From Colwellia ponticola (lineage in GTDB: Bacteria; Pseudomonadota; Gammaproteobacteria; Enterobacterales; Alteromonadaceae): a DNA stretch of 64,000 nt. Positions within the stretch are counted from its first letter, which is position 1. Each line of letters opens with the position of its first letter. The notes beneath the pieces were generated by a model. That model searched no databases and was not told the origin of the DNA. It saw only the letters and a program-made list of their open reading frames with translations. The position numbers and the translations under genes were made by a program. The stretch is taken from positions 434,001 to 498,000 of the forward strand of contig NZ_SZVP01000001.1 in the NCBI RefSeq assembly GCF_005885605.1. Direction: 5' to 3'. Shown here piece after piece: positions 46,701-57,236 of the stretch.

Positions 46701-48164
46701 TTAGTTTCTGGTCCAGGTGTTGGTACTATTGCTTCAGGTGTAGCAAAAGCCTATGCCGATTTTATTACCATTGCAGGTTACGACGGTGGTACCGCAGCTA
46801 GCCCCCTAACCTCAGTAAAATATGCTGGCTGTCCTTGGGAGATGGGCTTAGCTGAAGCACATCAGTCTTTGGTCACTAATGGATTACGACATAAAGTACG
46901 CTTACAAGTTGATGGTGGTTTAAAAACCGGGCTTGATATTGTTAAGGCGGCTATTTTAGGTGCCGAAAGCTTTGGCTTTGGTACTGCACCTATGGTTGCC
47001 TTAGGTTGTAAATTTTTACGTATTTGTCATTTAAATAACTGTGCTACCGGTGTGGCCACACAAGATGAAGTGTTACGCGAGCAATTCTTTAAAGGCTTGC
47101 CTGAGCAAGTGATGAATTACTTTAAATTTATTGCCCGTGATGTGCGTGAGATATTAGCAAGTGTTGGCGTAGCAAGCTTAACTGACATTATTGGTAGAAC
47201 TGATTTATTAGAACAAATTGCTGGCGTTACCGCTAAGCAAAATAAGCTTGATTTATCCCCCATCATTGCACCTGTTGTTGCCGACGAAAATACCGCGTTG
47301 TATCAAACACAAGCAAATGAAGCCTTTGATCATGGTCAGTTAAATCAGAAAATTTTAGCCGCTGTTAGTCATTCAGTAATACACAGTAAAGGCGGTGAAT
47401 ATCGCTTTGCTATTCAAAATACCGATCGCTCTGTTGGCGCCAGTTTATCAGGAGAAATTGCTCGTCATCATGGTAACCAAGGTATGGCCGCAGCGCCTAT
47501 TACTCTATACTTTTCAGGTACGGCTGGGCAAAGCTTTGGTGTTTGGAATGCTGGCGGTCTCCAGCTAATTTTAACCGGTGACGCCAACGATTATGTCGGT
47601 AAAGGCATGGCTGGTGGTAAACTTACTATCAAAGCCCCCTTAGGTGTCGATTACACTAGCCATGAAACAATGATCATGGGTAACACTTGTTTATATGGCG
47701 CCACTGGCGGTAAATTATTTGCTGCGGGTCGTGCCGGTGAGCGTTTTGCGGTGCGTAACTCTGGCTGTCATGCGGTAGTTGAAGGTACCGGTGATCATGC
47801 CTGTGAATATATGACCGCTGGTATCGTGACCATACTCGGTGATATTGGTGTCAACTTTGGCGCTGGTATGACCGGCGGCTTCGCTTATGTATTAGATGAA
47901 GCGGATGACTTAACCATTCGCCTGAACAAAACGTCTATTGAGATGCTGGCAATTAAAGACTTAACTATTCACCAAGAACATTTACGCGGTATTATTGCTC
48001 AACACCTTGAAGAGACAGGTAGTTTACGTGCTCAAGAAATCCTACACAATTTCGATAACTATGCGCCTTTGTTTAAATTAATTAAACCAATCACAACCGA
48101 TGTTCACACCTTATTAGGCCATCGCAGTCGTTCAAGTGCTGAGCTGCGTGTACAAGCACAATAA
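43704..48164 (+). CDS. gltB: Glutamate synthase (NADPH) large subunit
   Basis: Catalyses 2-oxoglutarate plus glutamine to two glutamates with GltD; flavoprotein and iron-sulfur enzyme. 1486 residues, full length. The N-terminal Ntn-type glutaminase begins at Cys13 in DNCGFGLIA, so a 12-residue propeptide is probably removed. A central domain and the FMN-binding synthase domain follow (MSIGALSPEAHEALAIAMNR, GEGGEDERRFG, KPGEGGQLPG, PPPHHDIYSIEDLAQLI). The 3Fe-4S cysteines are in GCKFLRICHLNNCATG (C-x5-C-x4-C). The C-terminal GXGXG beta-helix (GNTCLYGATGGKLFAAGRAG) is present. First gene of gltBD. Confidence 0.97.
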   Translation: MQLYDHSVEKDNCGFGLIAHQQGEASHKLIKTAISALDRMQHRGGIASDGKTGDGCGLLLQKPDSFFRAIATDNNWKLGKKYAIGMIFLSPDPIEAALSKKILAEELTNECLTLIGWRSVPIDTSVLGDIALGNLPSIEQVFVDAPPGWRNLELERRLYMARRRTEKRITDEKFYIASLSCLVTIYKGLMMPVDLPNFYLDLADIRMQSAICVFHQRFSTNTSPQWHLAQPFRYLAHNGEINTINANRQWSRARTHCFKSPLLPDLQDAAPFVSQTGSDSSSLDNMLELLLAGGMDLYRAMRLLIPPAWQNSALMDDDLRAFYEFNSMHMEPWDGPAGVVMTNGRHVACNLDRNGLRPARYVITRDGFITLASEVGIWNYGEDEVIKKGRVGPGEMLAIDTYTGNISHSTDIDNDLKERHPYREWLNNNIRRLIPFDELEANCIGQRAFTDKDMNQYHKMFNYSYEEIQQVIKTLAENAQEATGSMGDDTPMAVLSNQTRTLYDYFRQQFAQVTNPPIDPLRERYVMSLDTCIGREHNVFNETSGHADRMVFSTPVLMYTGLKQLRELEPAHYRSDTLTLSFTIEEGLEAAVIRLCDQAETLVRDNNTVILILSDRDIQPGLLVMPAAMAVGAVQKRLVDQKLRCDSNIIVETGSVRDSHQYAVLLGLGATAIYPYLAFETIEQLVEQGHITLSARDATVNYREGINKGLLKILSKMGISTIASYRCAGLFEVIGLNEDIMALCFSDLPSRIKGADFSDIEQDAINLARKAFLPHQKVNHGGLLKYVHGGEYHTFNPNVVNYLQRAVQKGDYNDYRIFADEVNNRPIATLRDLLALKTDCDPIALEQVESEGDMFKRFDSAAMSIGALSPEAHEALAIAMNRLGGFSNSGEGGEDERRFGTVKNSRIKQVASGRFGVTPHYLVNADILQIKIAQGAKPGEGGQLPGDKVSPLIAKLRYSVPGVTLISPPPHHDIYSIEDLAQLIFDLKQVNPKALVSVKLVSGPGVGTIASGVAKAYADFITIAGYDGGTAASPLTSVKYAGCPWEMGLAEAHQSLVTNGLRHKVRLQVDGGLKTGLDIVKAAILGAESFGFGTAPMVALGCKFLRICHLNNCATGVATQDEVLREQFFKGLPEQVMNYFKFIARDVREILASVGVASLTDIIGRTDLLEQIAGVTAKQNKLDLSPIIAPVVADENTALYQTQANEAFDHGQLNQKILAAVSHSVIHSKGGEYRFAIQNTDRSVGASLSGEIARHHGNQGMAAAPITLYFSGTAGQSFGVWNAGGLQLILTGDANDYVGKGMAGGKLTIKAPLGVDYTSHETMIMGNTCLYGATGGKLFAAGRAGERFAVRNSGCHAVVEGTGDHACEYMTAGIVTILGDIGVNFGAGMTGGFAYVLDEADDLTIRLNKTSIEMLAIKDLTIHQEHLRGIIAQHLEETGSLRAQEILHNFDNYAPLFKLIKPITTDVHTLLGHRSRSSAELRVQAQ

Positions 48165-48177
48165 TTGATAAAGGTAA

Positions 48178-49626
<1,449 letters not shown>

Positions 49627-49806
49627 CATCGCTATAGCTCACACCCGTCCGTTTCAAGCTCATAGCAGACATTGACAGTTTCATCATAGACATCTGTGAG
49701 TCAGTGACTTTACTAAATTAGTATTTTATCGATTAAATCAGGTATTGCGAAAGCCCAATAAAGTAGCCAAGTTCACTCAACTACTACACTTTTTAGAATT
49801 TCTCTG

Positions 49807-49845
49807 TTCATAGACATCCCTTGTAGTTAAAAGGGTGCCTATGAA
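49807..49845. terminator. Imperfect hairpin between gltD and tyrS
   Basis: TTCATAG (49807-49813) pairs with CTATGAA (49839-49845), with an inner CCCTT/AAGGG pairing and one mismatch and one bulge between. It lies about 40 nt past the tyrS stop. There is no U-tract on either strand, so its role as a terminator for the convergent gltD and tyrS genes is uncertain. Confidence 0.35.
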
Positions 49846-49882
49846 TCACACGCATAAACTGGTTCACCGTGTTGATCGAAGT

Positions 49883-51193
49883 TTAATTAGAGACTTTTTT
49901 AATTAAACAAACGTTCTTTTTACCCCGTTGAATAAACCAATATTGGTCATACAGCGGCAAGCTCATTAGAGAACTATCTCCTTTGATCTTTTCACCATTT
50001 ACGCTTATAGCGTTGTTACCTATTAATTCTCGGGCTATGCGCTTAGATTTGGCTAAACCTGATTCAATCAACAACTCAACTAAACCATTGCCGACACTTT
50101 GTATGTTTGGTACGCCATCGAGTTCTAATTGTTTGAGTTCACTCAAAGTCAGTTGCTGCACATCACCACTAAATAGCGCTTGTGTAATACGCTCAGCACT
50201 CTCTAAGCCACTTTCTCCATGAACAAAGCGTGTCATTTGTTTTGCCAGTATGCGTTGAGCTTTTGGCTTGCCTAGGTTTGTTTTGTCTTGCGCTTCAATA
50301 TAAGAAATTTTGTCGCAATCCAAGAAAGTGTAGTAACGTAGAAAGTTATAAACATCCACGTCTTCCGTGGATAACCAGAACTGGTAAAAGGCATAAGGGG
50401 ACGTCTTACTTGGATCAAGCCAAACAGCACCACCTTCTGTTTTACCAAATTTAGTCCCATCAGATTTAGTGATTAGAGGCAGCGTCATACCAAACACTTG
50501 TTCACCGTTTTGGCGACGCGTAAGATCGATGCCGCTAACGATGTTGCCCCACTGATCATTTCCACCGATTTGTAAGCGGCAATTATATTGACGATTAAGC
50601 TCGGAAAAGTCGTAAGATTGCAGCAGAGAATAACTGAATTCAGTAAAAGAGATACCTTGCTCTGGACGCTGCAAACGCTGTTTTACCGACTCACGGTTGA
50701 TCATCGAATTAACAGAGAAATGCTTACCTACGTCGCGGAAAAAGTCGATCACATTGATTTTCTTCACCCAATCGGCATTGTTAACTATGGTCATTTGCTT
50801 GCTCTCATTACTGCTCATCAATGATTGGATCTGATTTGAGAGTTCTTGTACCCAACCTAATACGGTTTCCTCTGAGTTTAGATTTCGCTCGGCAGCTTTA
50901 AAACTAGGGTCGCCAATCATACCTGTCGCTCCCCCAACCAATGCTATGGCCTGATGCCCCATATCCTGAAAACGCTTAAGCATAATGAGAGGAACAAGGT
51001 GACCAACATGTAAACTGCCAGCTGTTGGATCGAAACCGCAGTATAGCGTTTGTGGCTCTGATAGCAGCTGCCCAACTTGCTCTACATTACTCATCTGTGC
51101 AATCAAATTACGTGCTTGTAAATCTTGAAGTAGTGTCATCATCTTATCCAAATACATCATAATTGTATTGAGATTAAGGCGAAATGCTTCCAT
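49883..51193 (-). CDS. tyrS: Tyrosyl-tRNA synthetase
   Basis: Class I aminoacyl-tRNA synthetase charging tRNA-Tyr. Motifs: tyrosine pocket [20 protein letters not shown] (HIGH-type HVGH), [16 protein letters not shown]-type [13 protein letters not shown], and a C-terminal S4 domain ([29 protein letters not shown]). 436 residues from the ATG at 51193, which has AGGGA eight bases upstream. The family-typical N-terminus starts at the paired ATGs at 51142/51139 ([16 protein letters not shown]), with GGAT just upstream, so the true protein may be about 419 residues. It lies 27 nt after a LuxR-type regulator gene on the same strand. Confidence 0.95.
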   Translation of the reverse strand: MEAFRLNLNTIMMYLDKMMTLLQDLQARNLIAQMSNVEQVGQLLSEPQTLYCGFDPTAGSLHVGHLVPLIMLKRFQDMGHQAIALVGGATGMIGDPSFKAAERNLNSEETVLGWVQELSNQIQSLMSSNESKQMTIVNNADWVKKINVIDFFRDVGKHFSVNSMINRESVKQRLQRPEQGISFTEFSYSLLQSYDFSELNRQYNCRLQIGGNDQWGNIVSGIDLTRRQNGEQVFGMTLPLITKSDGTKFGKTEGGAVWLDPSKTSPYAFYQFWLSTEDVDVYNFLRYYTFLDCDKISYIEAQDKTNLGKPKAQRILAKQMTRFVHGESGLESAERITQALFSGDVQQLTLSELKQLELDGVPNIQSVGNGLVELLIESGLAKSKRIARELIGNNAISVNGEKIKGDSSLMSLPLYDQYWFIQRGKKNVCLIKKVSN

Positions 51194-51220
51194 TAACTAT
51201 ATCCCTATAGGGACAGTTCA

Positions 51221-52027
51221 CTATCTTAAGTGCGTGATAAGGTGGTTGAGAAATAGTTGAAACACCTCACTTAATGATGCCACATTCAGTTGCGTATAAA
51301 TGCGTTTTCTATGATTTTTCACTGTACCTTCAGTAATGTTAAGCTGATTAGCTATTTTCTTAGAATCAAACCCTTGAACGATTAACCTAGCAATTTCTTG
51401 CTCTCTCTTGGTCAGTATTTCTTTTCCAAAAGTCGCCAATGCGTATTTGATAAACTCTCCCATTGAATCTGAATAATCTATTAAATTGTCTACTGACTCG
51501 GAGAAGTTTAATTCGGTTGACTTCCAATGCTGCTGACACAGTGACTGGATGATGCTGAAGTAGGGTTTAAGTTCATTTACTTGCTGCTTTGAAAAGTAGT
51601 TGCCTTCTGATGTATAGCCAAAACAGAGCATAACCCAACGCTCAGTCTCAATTTTTATCAGCATGCTTAGTTCGTCAATCCAACCTGTTTTTTCATAAAA
51701 TTTTTTACAGTATGCTTTATAATCTAGGTCTTTCTTCACTACGTCTACCAACCTAAATACGCCTTGCTGCTTGTTAGTATTTAATTGTTGATAGAATGGG
51801 TCATGTTGAAACGATGCTGTTAGGTAACTCTGAAATAACAAACCACGATAATTTTTAATAGAATCATAGAGGTATATAGGTCGACCACCTTCTCTACAGC
51901 CCAAAATAACAGCACAATCAAAACTAAAAACCGAACTAATTAGGCCCATTAATTTCGGGGTGAAACTTGGAGAATTAAGGGCAGAAATAACGGTTGAAAT
52001 TTGAGAGTTAAAAGTATCGTTTGGCAT
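51221..52027 (-). CDS. LuxR-family transcriptional regulator
   Basis: 268 residues. The C-terminal DNA-binding domain (about 200-262) is clear: LTKREQEIARLIVQGFDSKKIANQLNITEGTVKNHRKRIYTQLNV is the LuxR/FixJ helix-turn-helix pattern (too long to be a chance match). The N-terminal 190 residues are not recognised; they do not show the acyl-homoserine-lactone pocket signature and have no receiver aspartate, so the signal is unknown. Probably co-transcribed with tyrS (27 nt downstream), which is an unusual pairing. Confidence 0.85.
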   Translation of the reverse strand: MPNDTFNSQISTVISALNSPSFTPKLMGLISSVFSFDCAVILGCREGGRPIYLYDSIKNYRGLLFQSYLTASFQHDPFYQQLNTNKQQGVFRLVDVVKKDLDYKAYCKKFYEKTGWIDELSMLIKIETERWVMLCFGYTSEGNYFSKQQVNELKPYFSIIQSLCQQHWKSTELNFSESVDNLIDYSDSMGEFIKYALATFGKEILTKREQEIARLIVQGFDSKKIANQLNITEGTVKNHRKRIYTQLNVASLSEVFQLFLNHLITHLR

Positions 52028-52274
52028 TTAATAATGTCTCGGATGTAGTGGATTAGCTTATTTGGCAGCATCGTTAGATGTTATAGGTATGAGGACATGC
52101 AAGTCAAATTGGCAAGTTCAAAAACAGGTTCAAGCTCTTGCTGACTCATTTTGAGGCATAAACGAGTTAATAGTAACATCCGCTTTGCTGGCATAGAAAA
52201 CATTCAAGTTGAGGAACAATGAGCATTAATAACTCTCCTGCAAGCTAAATAGTATAAAGTATCCTTATACATGC

Positions 52275-52280
52275 TATAAT
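52275..52280 (+). promoter_or_regulatory. Extended -10 promoter of the S4-domain gene
   Basis: TGCTATAAT (52272-52280) is a perfect TATAAT with a TGn extension, 38 bases before the ATG. No -35 is evident at 17 bp, as is common for extended -10 promoters. A small inverted repeat, GTATAA / TTATAC, lies just upstream (about 52252-52270). Confidence 0.5.
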
Positions 52281-52318
52281 TTAGCAATATTATTATTTAA
52301 AATTATTAGGCGTATTTC

Positions 52319-52636
52319 ATGTCTGAACACTCAATTATTGACATTTGTGTTGAACCTATAGAACTTTGTAAATTACTCAAAATAGCCAATATGGTTAGCG
52401 GTGTCGGCGAAGCTAAAACCATGATCAGTGAAGGTAATGTTTTAGTAAATAATGACGTTGTTGTTCAAAAGCGTAAAAAAATTCGAAACGGCGATATTGT
52501 CGAATATAACGGTAAAATTATTCAAGTCGCTTATAACCCCAGCAAAAAATCAGCCGAATTTATCAATACAGTCGTTTTAGCGAGTAAAAAAGAACAAAGG
52601 AAAAAAAGAGCTAAAAGCAAAGCACGGGTTATTTAA
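52319..52636 (+). CDS. S4-domain RNA-binding protein (YbcJ-like)
   Basis: 105 residues. The central part (about 11-75) matches the E. coli YbcJ-type S4 domain: ELCKLLKIANMVSGVGEAKTMI, EGNVLVNNDVVVQKRKKIRNGD and VEYNGKIIQVAY. YbcJ is structurally an RNA-binding S4 fold of unknown target. The tail of about 25 residues is strongly basic (KKEQRKKRAKSKAR), favouring nucleic-acid binding. Single gene with its own extended -10 promoter. Confidence 0.85.
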   Translation: MSEHSIIDICVEPIELCKLLKIANMVSGVGEAKTMISEGNVLVNNDVVVQKRKKIRNGDIVEYNGKIIQVAYNPSKKSAEFINTVVLASKKEQRKKRAKSKARVI

Positions 52637-52767
52637 TCAGCACACTCATGGCTTTACTAGCAAGACAAATAAACTTGTCCATATTGATAGTTCAGTTAAT
52701 TCATCTTTGTGTTTTTTTGAGAGTTCAGTAAAATAGTTAGTCTTTAATAGTTTTGTGAAGGTTAGTG

Positions 52768-52998
52768 ATGAAACGCGTTGTTTTATATATTTCAGATAAA
52801 TGCCCCCATTGTCGTGAAGCTCAAAAATACTTGGATGATAATGGCATTAAATACCGGTTAACCAATGCAAAAATGCAGCGCGGCAGAAAAGAGCTTGACG
52901 CTATAGGCGCTCGTTCTGTACCAGCCCTTAAAATTGGCAATGAAATAATGATTGGCTGGAATCTAAAGAAATTTCAGACACTCTATGCCGCAGATTAA
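52768..52998 (+). CDS. Glutaredoxin-like protein
   Basis: 76 residues from the ATG at 52768 with AAGG six bases upstream; a GTG one codon earlier is an alternative. Thioredoxin-fold layout of a glutaredoxin: active-site CPHC (residues 12-15) after strand VVLYISDK, and the cis-proline SVPALKIG near 50. Conserved MIGW replaces the usual GG-D motif, so glutathione use is not certain. No adjacent partner gene. Confidence 0.8.
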   Translation: MKRVVLYISDKCPHCREAQKYLDDNGIKYRLTNAKMQRGRKELDAIGARSVPALKIGNEIMIGWNLKKFQTLYAAD

Positions 52999-53057
52999 AA
53001 AACACAATGATCTTATTAGATAACAGAGTAACTTTGGTGGCTAACTCGCCAGTCGAA

Positions 53058-53085
53058 GAGATAATCAATCAGGATTGATTATCTC
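53058..53085. repeat. Perfect inverted repeat in the leader of the DEAD-box helicase gene
   Basis: GAGATAATCAAT (53058-53069) pairs perfectly with ATTGATTATCTC (53074-53085) around a CAGG tetraloop. It lies 60 nt past the glutaredoxin gene and about 140 nt before the helicase start. There is no U-tract, so it may be an mRNA-stability or regulatory hairpin rather than a terminator. Confidence 0.65.
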
Positions 53086-53226
53086 AAACCTTCTATAAAC
53101 TTACTACCTGCAAGCTAGTTGTCCTTAATATCAACTAGCTGTTATTCCCTCTTAAACATATTAAAGTATTCTGTTATAGCACTCTGTTATAATAGTAAGC
53201 TATTAATTAACGTATACCGAGCCAGT

Positions 53227-54453
53227 ATGTCAGAATTTACAGCATTTTCACTTTTAGAATCCATTATTGACCGCGTTAGTCTTAAAGGCTATAAACAGCC
53301 GACACCGATCCAAAAAGCATGTATCCCAGTGCTTATTAATGGCAGTGATCTTCTTGGTATAGCGCAAACGGGAACAGGAAAAACTGCCGCCTTTTCATTG
53401 CCTATTATCAATAAGTTTGGACGCAATAAAATTGAGATTAAAGCCAAGAGTACACGTGCGCTGATATTAACACCCACTCGAGAGCTTGCCTCGCAAATAA
53501 TGCAAAACGTTGATGACTACGCTCATGGTTTAGGACTCAACACTAAGGTCGTTTATGGTGGTGTAGGAAGACAAGCGCAGGTTGACGCTATCGCACAGGG
53601 GCTTGATATTTTAGTGGCCACCCCTGGCAGGTTATTAGATTTAATTGAAACCGGCGATATAAACGTTAAGGCGTTAGAAGTCTTTGTCTTAGATGAAGCA
53701 GATACCATGCTTGATATGGGCTTTTTTAACGATGTGCAAAACATTATAGCTAAACTGCCAAAGAGCCGACAAACGCTATTGTTTTCAGCGACTATGCCAG
53801 CTGAAATAGAGGTACTTGCAGAAGCTATATTAACAGACCCTAAAAAAGTTCAAATTACAGCAGAAACGGTCACTATCGATTTGGTTAACCAAAGTGTTTA
53901 CCAGCTTGAAAAATCAAATAAAGTAGCTGTGCTCTTTAATATTCTGCAAAAAACTGAACATGAGAAAGTGCTCATCTTTTGTAAAACAAAGTATGGCGCT
54001 GACATCATTGTTAAGGCACTAGAACAAGCATCAATAACAACCGCTAGCCTGCACAGTGGTAAAACCCAAGCGGTTAGGGAGCAAGCGTTACAAAACTTTA
54101 AAGAGGGTAATTTAAGAGTATTAGTGGCCACTGATGTTGCTGCGCGTGGTATTGATGTTGATAATATTAGCTTAGTGATTAACTACAACCTTCCTGAAGA
54201 TCCAAGAAACTACATACACCGAATAGGACGCACTGCGCGTGCTGGTAAAAGTGGTATGGCCATTTCATTTGCGGTAGAAAATGATATCAGGCAATTAACG
54301 AATATTGAAAATAGCATAGGGCAAGTTATTCCTGTTGTTACCGAGCAGCCTTTTCATAAAGAGTTTGCAAAAACGTCTAAAGAAGTCACAAAAAAGAAAC
54401 AAATAAAAAAGCCAAACAGAAAAACAAATGGCTCAAGAAGAAAACGGAAATAA
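53227..54453 (+). CDS. DEAD-box ATP-dependent RNA helicase (RhlE-like)
   Basis: RNA helicase probably acting in ribosome assembly or RNA turnover. 408 residues from the ATG at 53227, which puts the start just before the Q-motif as in the family; an upstream in-frame ATG at 53119 would add 36 unrelated residues. Motifs in order: FSLLESI and GYKQPTPIQ (Q), AQTGTGKT (I), PTRELASQI (Ia), TPGRLLD (Ib), DEAD in LDEADTMLDMGF (II), SATMP (III), LVATDVAARGID (V) and HRIGRTAR (VI). A short basic tail (KKKQIKKPNRKTNGSRRKRK) follows. Such helicases are often cold-induced. Confidence 0.92.
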   Translation: MSEFTAFSLLESIIDRVSLKGYKQPTPIQKACIPVLINGSDLLGIAQTGTGKTAAFSLPIINKFGRNKIEIKAKSTRALILTPTRELASQIMQNVDDYAHGLGLNTKVVYGGVGRQAQVDAIAQGLDILVATPGRLLDLIETGDINVKALEVFVLDEADTMLDMGFFNDVQNIIAKLPKSRQTLLFSATMPAEIEVLAEAILTDPKKVQITAETVTIDLVNQSVYQLEKSNKVAVLFNILQKTEHEKVLIFCKTKYGADIIVKALEQASITTASLHSGKTQAVREQALQNFKEGNLRVLVATDVAARGIDVDNISLVINYNLPEDPRNYIHRIGRTARAGKSGMAISFAVENDIRQLTNIENSIGQVIPVVTEQPFHKEFAKTSKEVTKKKQIKKPNRKTNGSRRKRK

Positions 54454-54753
54454 AAACAGGCATAAATTAGCCAAGTAAAAACTTTCAGCTAGACAAGTAA
54501 TATCGCCTCATCTATCCATGTGTTAGGTGATATTTGTTCGACCAATGTTTATGCGTATAAGGTCATAAATAGTCGCTATTGGCTGCTCTTTATTGATGAG
54601 CAACAGCGAACTTATGTTGGTATAGCCCTTGGCAGTTATACCTTCTCAATTTATAACAATCACCCAGATAGTCATTGTATTTTGCAATCGAACACTATTT
54701 ACTTCGCCCAACTGAAGTGTCTATCACAACGATTTAAAAACAGGATAATACAC
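54454..54753. other. Intergenic region upstream of the porin gene
   Basis: 300 bases. An open frame runs into the porin from 54520, but its first 78 residues do not resemble porins and precede a perfect signal peptide, so this is treated as leader DNA. No promoter, terminator or repeat was clear. Confidence 0.5.
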
Positions 54754-55953
54754 ATGAAAATCTTATCAATAGCGATGGCTACCATTGCGTTAGCTTTATC
54801 GTCTTTCATAACCAATGCTTCAGAATCGACTGAATTAGCGGAGTTAAAAAGAGAGCTTACACAAATCAAAGAACAATTGGCTAAAGACAGTGCTGCCAAA
54901 GAAGCCTCAATTAAAGTAGGTGGCGCGGTGCGCTTTCAATATACCATTAATGATTATAAAGACGGTGATAAAGATCGCGGTGGGGATTTTGATTTTGATG
55001 TTTTCCGTTTAGATTTTAACGGCACTGTTGGCGATATCATATTATCAGCTCAATATCGCTGGTATCAATATATGGATGCGATACACCATGCTTACGTTGC
55101 TTATCAATTTGATGAAAACCTGCAAGGGCAAGTCGGTATAACACAAGTCCCCTTTGGTAACTTAACTTATAACTCAAACAGCTTCTTTTTTAGTACTAAT
55201 TTCTACGTCGGGCTAGAAGATGATTACGATGCGGGTTTATCTTTCATTGGTGATTATGACAAACATGATATCCGTATAGCCTTCTTCAAAACCGATGAAA
55301 TGGGTGGTATAGATGGCTTTGTTGGTAATAAAAACGATCGCTATTCTTACGATATTGTCGGTACAAGAAAAGCAGGGGAAGATTTATATGATACCCCGCA
55401 ACAAGGACTTGCTGATGATAGTACCTTTAACCTGCGTTATGCCTACAAATTTGATAATTTTGAAGTAGGTGCCTCATTATTATCAGGTGATATTGAAGGT
55501 GAAGAGGGTAATGCGGGAGAGCATAATGCTTACGCACTGCATACTAAAGGCAACATAGATAATTTTGGTTTCATGTTTCAATATACTGATTATGAATATG
55601 ATTTAGATGATAAGTCTGATTTTGTCACTGTAGGTGCTTATGCTTTTTACGATACGATTCCAGCTTCAGCTAAAATTTATAACCTAAACCTATCCTATTC
55701 TGTACCGGTAGAATTTGGTCCCATTACCAACTTAAAATTTTATAACGACTATAGTTTAATGACCGATAAATCAGGTGGCTTAAAGGAAGATACCCTGATG
55801 AATGTCACAGGTGTCATGGTAACATCGGGTAATTTATATACTCTAATTGATTATGCCATGGGAAAAAATCAACCTTTTATTGGTGGCAGCCTCGCAGGTG
55901 ATAGTGATGAAATCAATAATCGTTTAAATATTAATTTTGGTTATTATTTTTAA
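54754..55953 (+). CDS. Outer-membrane porin
   Basis: 399 residues from the ATG at 54754, with AGGA nine bases upstream and a textbook signal peptide (MKILSIAMATIALALSSF, cleavage near NAS). The mature protein starts with a short coiled coil (ELAELKRELTQIKEQLAKD), typical of trimeric porins, then alternating beta strands beginning IKVGGAVRFQYTIN and ending with the aromatic C-terminal strand NINFGYYF recognised by the BAM machinery. It resembles the OprO/OprP-like porin group, but the substrate cannot be told. Confidence 0.85.
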   Translation: MKILSIAMATIALALSSFITNASESTELAELKRELTQIKEQLAKDSAAKEASIKVGGAVRFQYTINDYKDGDKDRGGDFDFDVFRLDFNGTVGDIILSAQYRWYQYMDAIHHAYVAYQFDENLQGQVGITQVPFGNLTYNSNSFFFSTNFYVGLEDDYDAGLSFIGDYDKHDIRIAFFKTDEMGGIDGFVGNKNDRYSYDIVGTRKAGEDLYDTPQQGLADDSTFNLRYAYKFDNFEVGASLLSGDIEGEEGNAGEHNAYALHTKGNIDNFGFMFQYTDYEYDLDDKSDFVTVGAYAFYDTIPASAKIYNLNLSYSVPVEFGPITNLKFYNDYSLMTDKSGGLKEDTLMNVTGVMVTSGNLYTLIDYAMGKNQPFIGGSLAGDSDEINNRLNINFGYYF

Positions 55954-56194
55954 CGACCAGTTTAAGATGCTCTATGTCGATTTCACAAAGGCAATACCAA
56001 AATAAACTCGTGTGATAACTATAAATACCTGTCCATTTCTTTTACAATAAATATCTATCGTTTATCACTTTACGATAAAAAAAATAAATAACCTTACAAA
56101 GCAAAAACTTAAAACTAAAAAAAATAAATAAATATCTGGTATAAAATTTGCTCTATAATTTACAATGTGTTCTCTATGTTACTTAGGAAATTTA

Positions 56195-57130
56195 ATGAAA
56201 AATTTCACCTTTGTTAAAAATTTATTAATCACAATATCTTTACTGTCTGTTGGCCTATTTGCTAATGCTAGTGACTTTAAGGTAGATGGTTGCTTGGGCT
56301 GCGGTAATGATAACTACACCGTTGGTTTTAATGTTGAGTTTGATATCAATGGAACACCTGCAAATGGTTTTTTATATTTAGGTGAGACTCAAGGCAGTCA
56401 ATATATGTACTTTGAAATGCCCTTAGAGTTTGTTGATACTGCCTACGGAGATGAAGCGCTCGCTCATGGTTGGGCAAACAAAAAAGATCCTAGTAAAATA
56501 AGACCTTTTGACAAAATTATAGGTAGTGACCGATTAATTGGATTTAAATTCCCCAACAGTGGCAATGAAGTTAAAGTGGATATTGATGTTTTAGCTTGTA
56601 CTGAAGCATGCATACAAAGTAAAAAAGCATATAAAGACAGTGATAATACCTATCAATCATCGGGGTACCAAAATACCGGTGGAAAGTCTAAATCAGATGG
56701 CGATGATTATAATAATAATGCTGATGATATTTTTGCTCAACAAGATGGTAAAGCACAAATTAAAACAACAATGGATTATAACGTTGGCTTAGAAGGATTT
56801 AACTCTTTAAATTCAGGTGCTACTGGAGCTGACGCAGGAAAATGGTTATACCATTATGGTTTTGAATTTGAATTTAAAACTAAAGTTTTTGGTGATGATA
56901 TTGCCAACTTAACTAAAGATACATTGGCTAATTATTTAGTTCTTGGTGATTCTCATGCATCTAGTGGCAAAGAAGTAGATTCGCCAGATACTCATATTAC
57001 TGGGCGATGTGATCCTGATTGCTTAACAACAACAACAATAACGACGACAAGTATACCAGAACCAACCTCATGGGCTATATTTGCCCTTGGCATTGTTGGT
57101 TTGTCATTGTCTCGACGCCAACGTAATTAA
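56195..57130 (+). CDS. PEP-CTERM-sorted exported protein
   Basis: 311 residues from the ATG at 56195 (AGGA eight bases upstream). N-terminal signal peptide at 1-25 (LLITISLLSVGLFANA). The middle has no recognised domain; it contains paired cysteines (GCLGCGND, ACTEACIQ, RCDPDC) and acidic Asn-rich stretches. A Thr-rich linker leads to the sorting tail: the motif PEPTSW, a hydrophobic helix (AIFALGIVGLSL) and a terminal SRRQRN. This is the PEP-CTERM signal handled by an exosortase, none of which is in the window. The adjacent PrsT-like gene fits the same system. Confidence 0.85.
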   Translation: MKNFTFVKNLLITISLLSVGLFANASDFKVDGCLGCGNDNYTVGFNVEFDINGTPANGFLYLGETQGSQYMYFEMPLEFVDTAYGDEALAHGWANKKDPSKIRPFDKIIGSDRLIGFKFPNSGNEVKVDIDVLACTEACIQSKKAYKDSDNTYQSSGYQNTGGKSKSDGDDYNNNADDIFAQQDGKAQIKTTMDYNVGLEGFNSLNSGATGADAGKWLYHYGFEFEFKTKVFGDDIANLTKDTLANYLVLGDSHASSGKEVDSPDTHITGRCDPDCLTTTTITTTSIPEPTSWAIFALGIVGLSLSRRQRN

Positions 57131-57162
57131 AGTAAATTTATTCATCAGTATTTAAATTCATT

Positions 57163-57192
57163 AAAAAGCACTGCAATTAGCAGTGCTTTTTT
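57163..57192 (+). terminator. Rho-independent terminator after the PEP-CTERM gene
   Basis: AAAAAGCACTGC (57163-57174) pairs perfectly with GCAGTGCTTTTT (57180-57191) around AATTA, followed by T. It separates the PEP-CTERM gene from the prsT-like gene, which starts 45 nt later. Confidence 0.92.
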
Positions 57193-57236
57193 ATATGCTC
57201 TACCCTACCGTATCTATTTCACCATAAAGGTTTTTT

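Noticed and set aside
53119-53226. 36-residue N-terminal extension of the DEAD-box helicase
   Set aside because: The family starts just before the Q-motif, which matches the ATG at 53227; the extension resembles no helicase.
54520-54753. 78-residue N-terminal extension of the porin
   Set aside because: A perfect signal peptide with ribosome-binding site begins at 54754; the upstream residues would abolish export.
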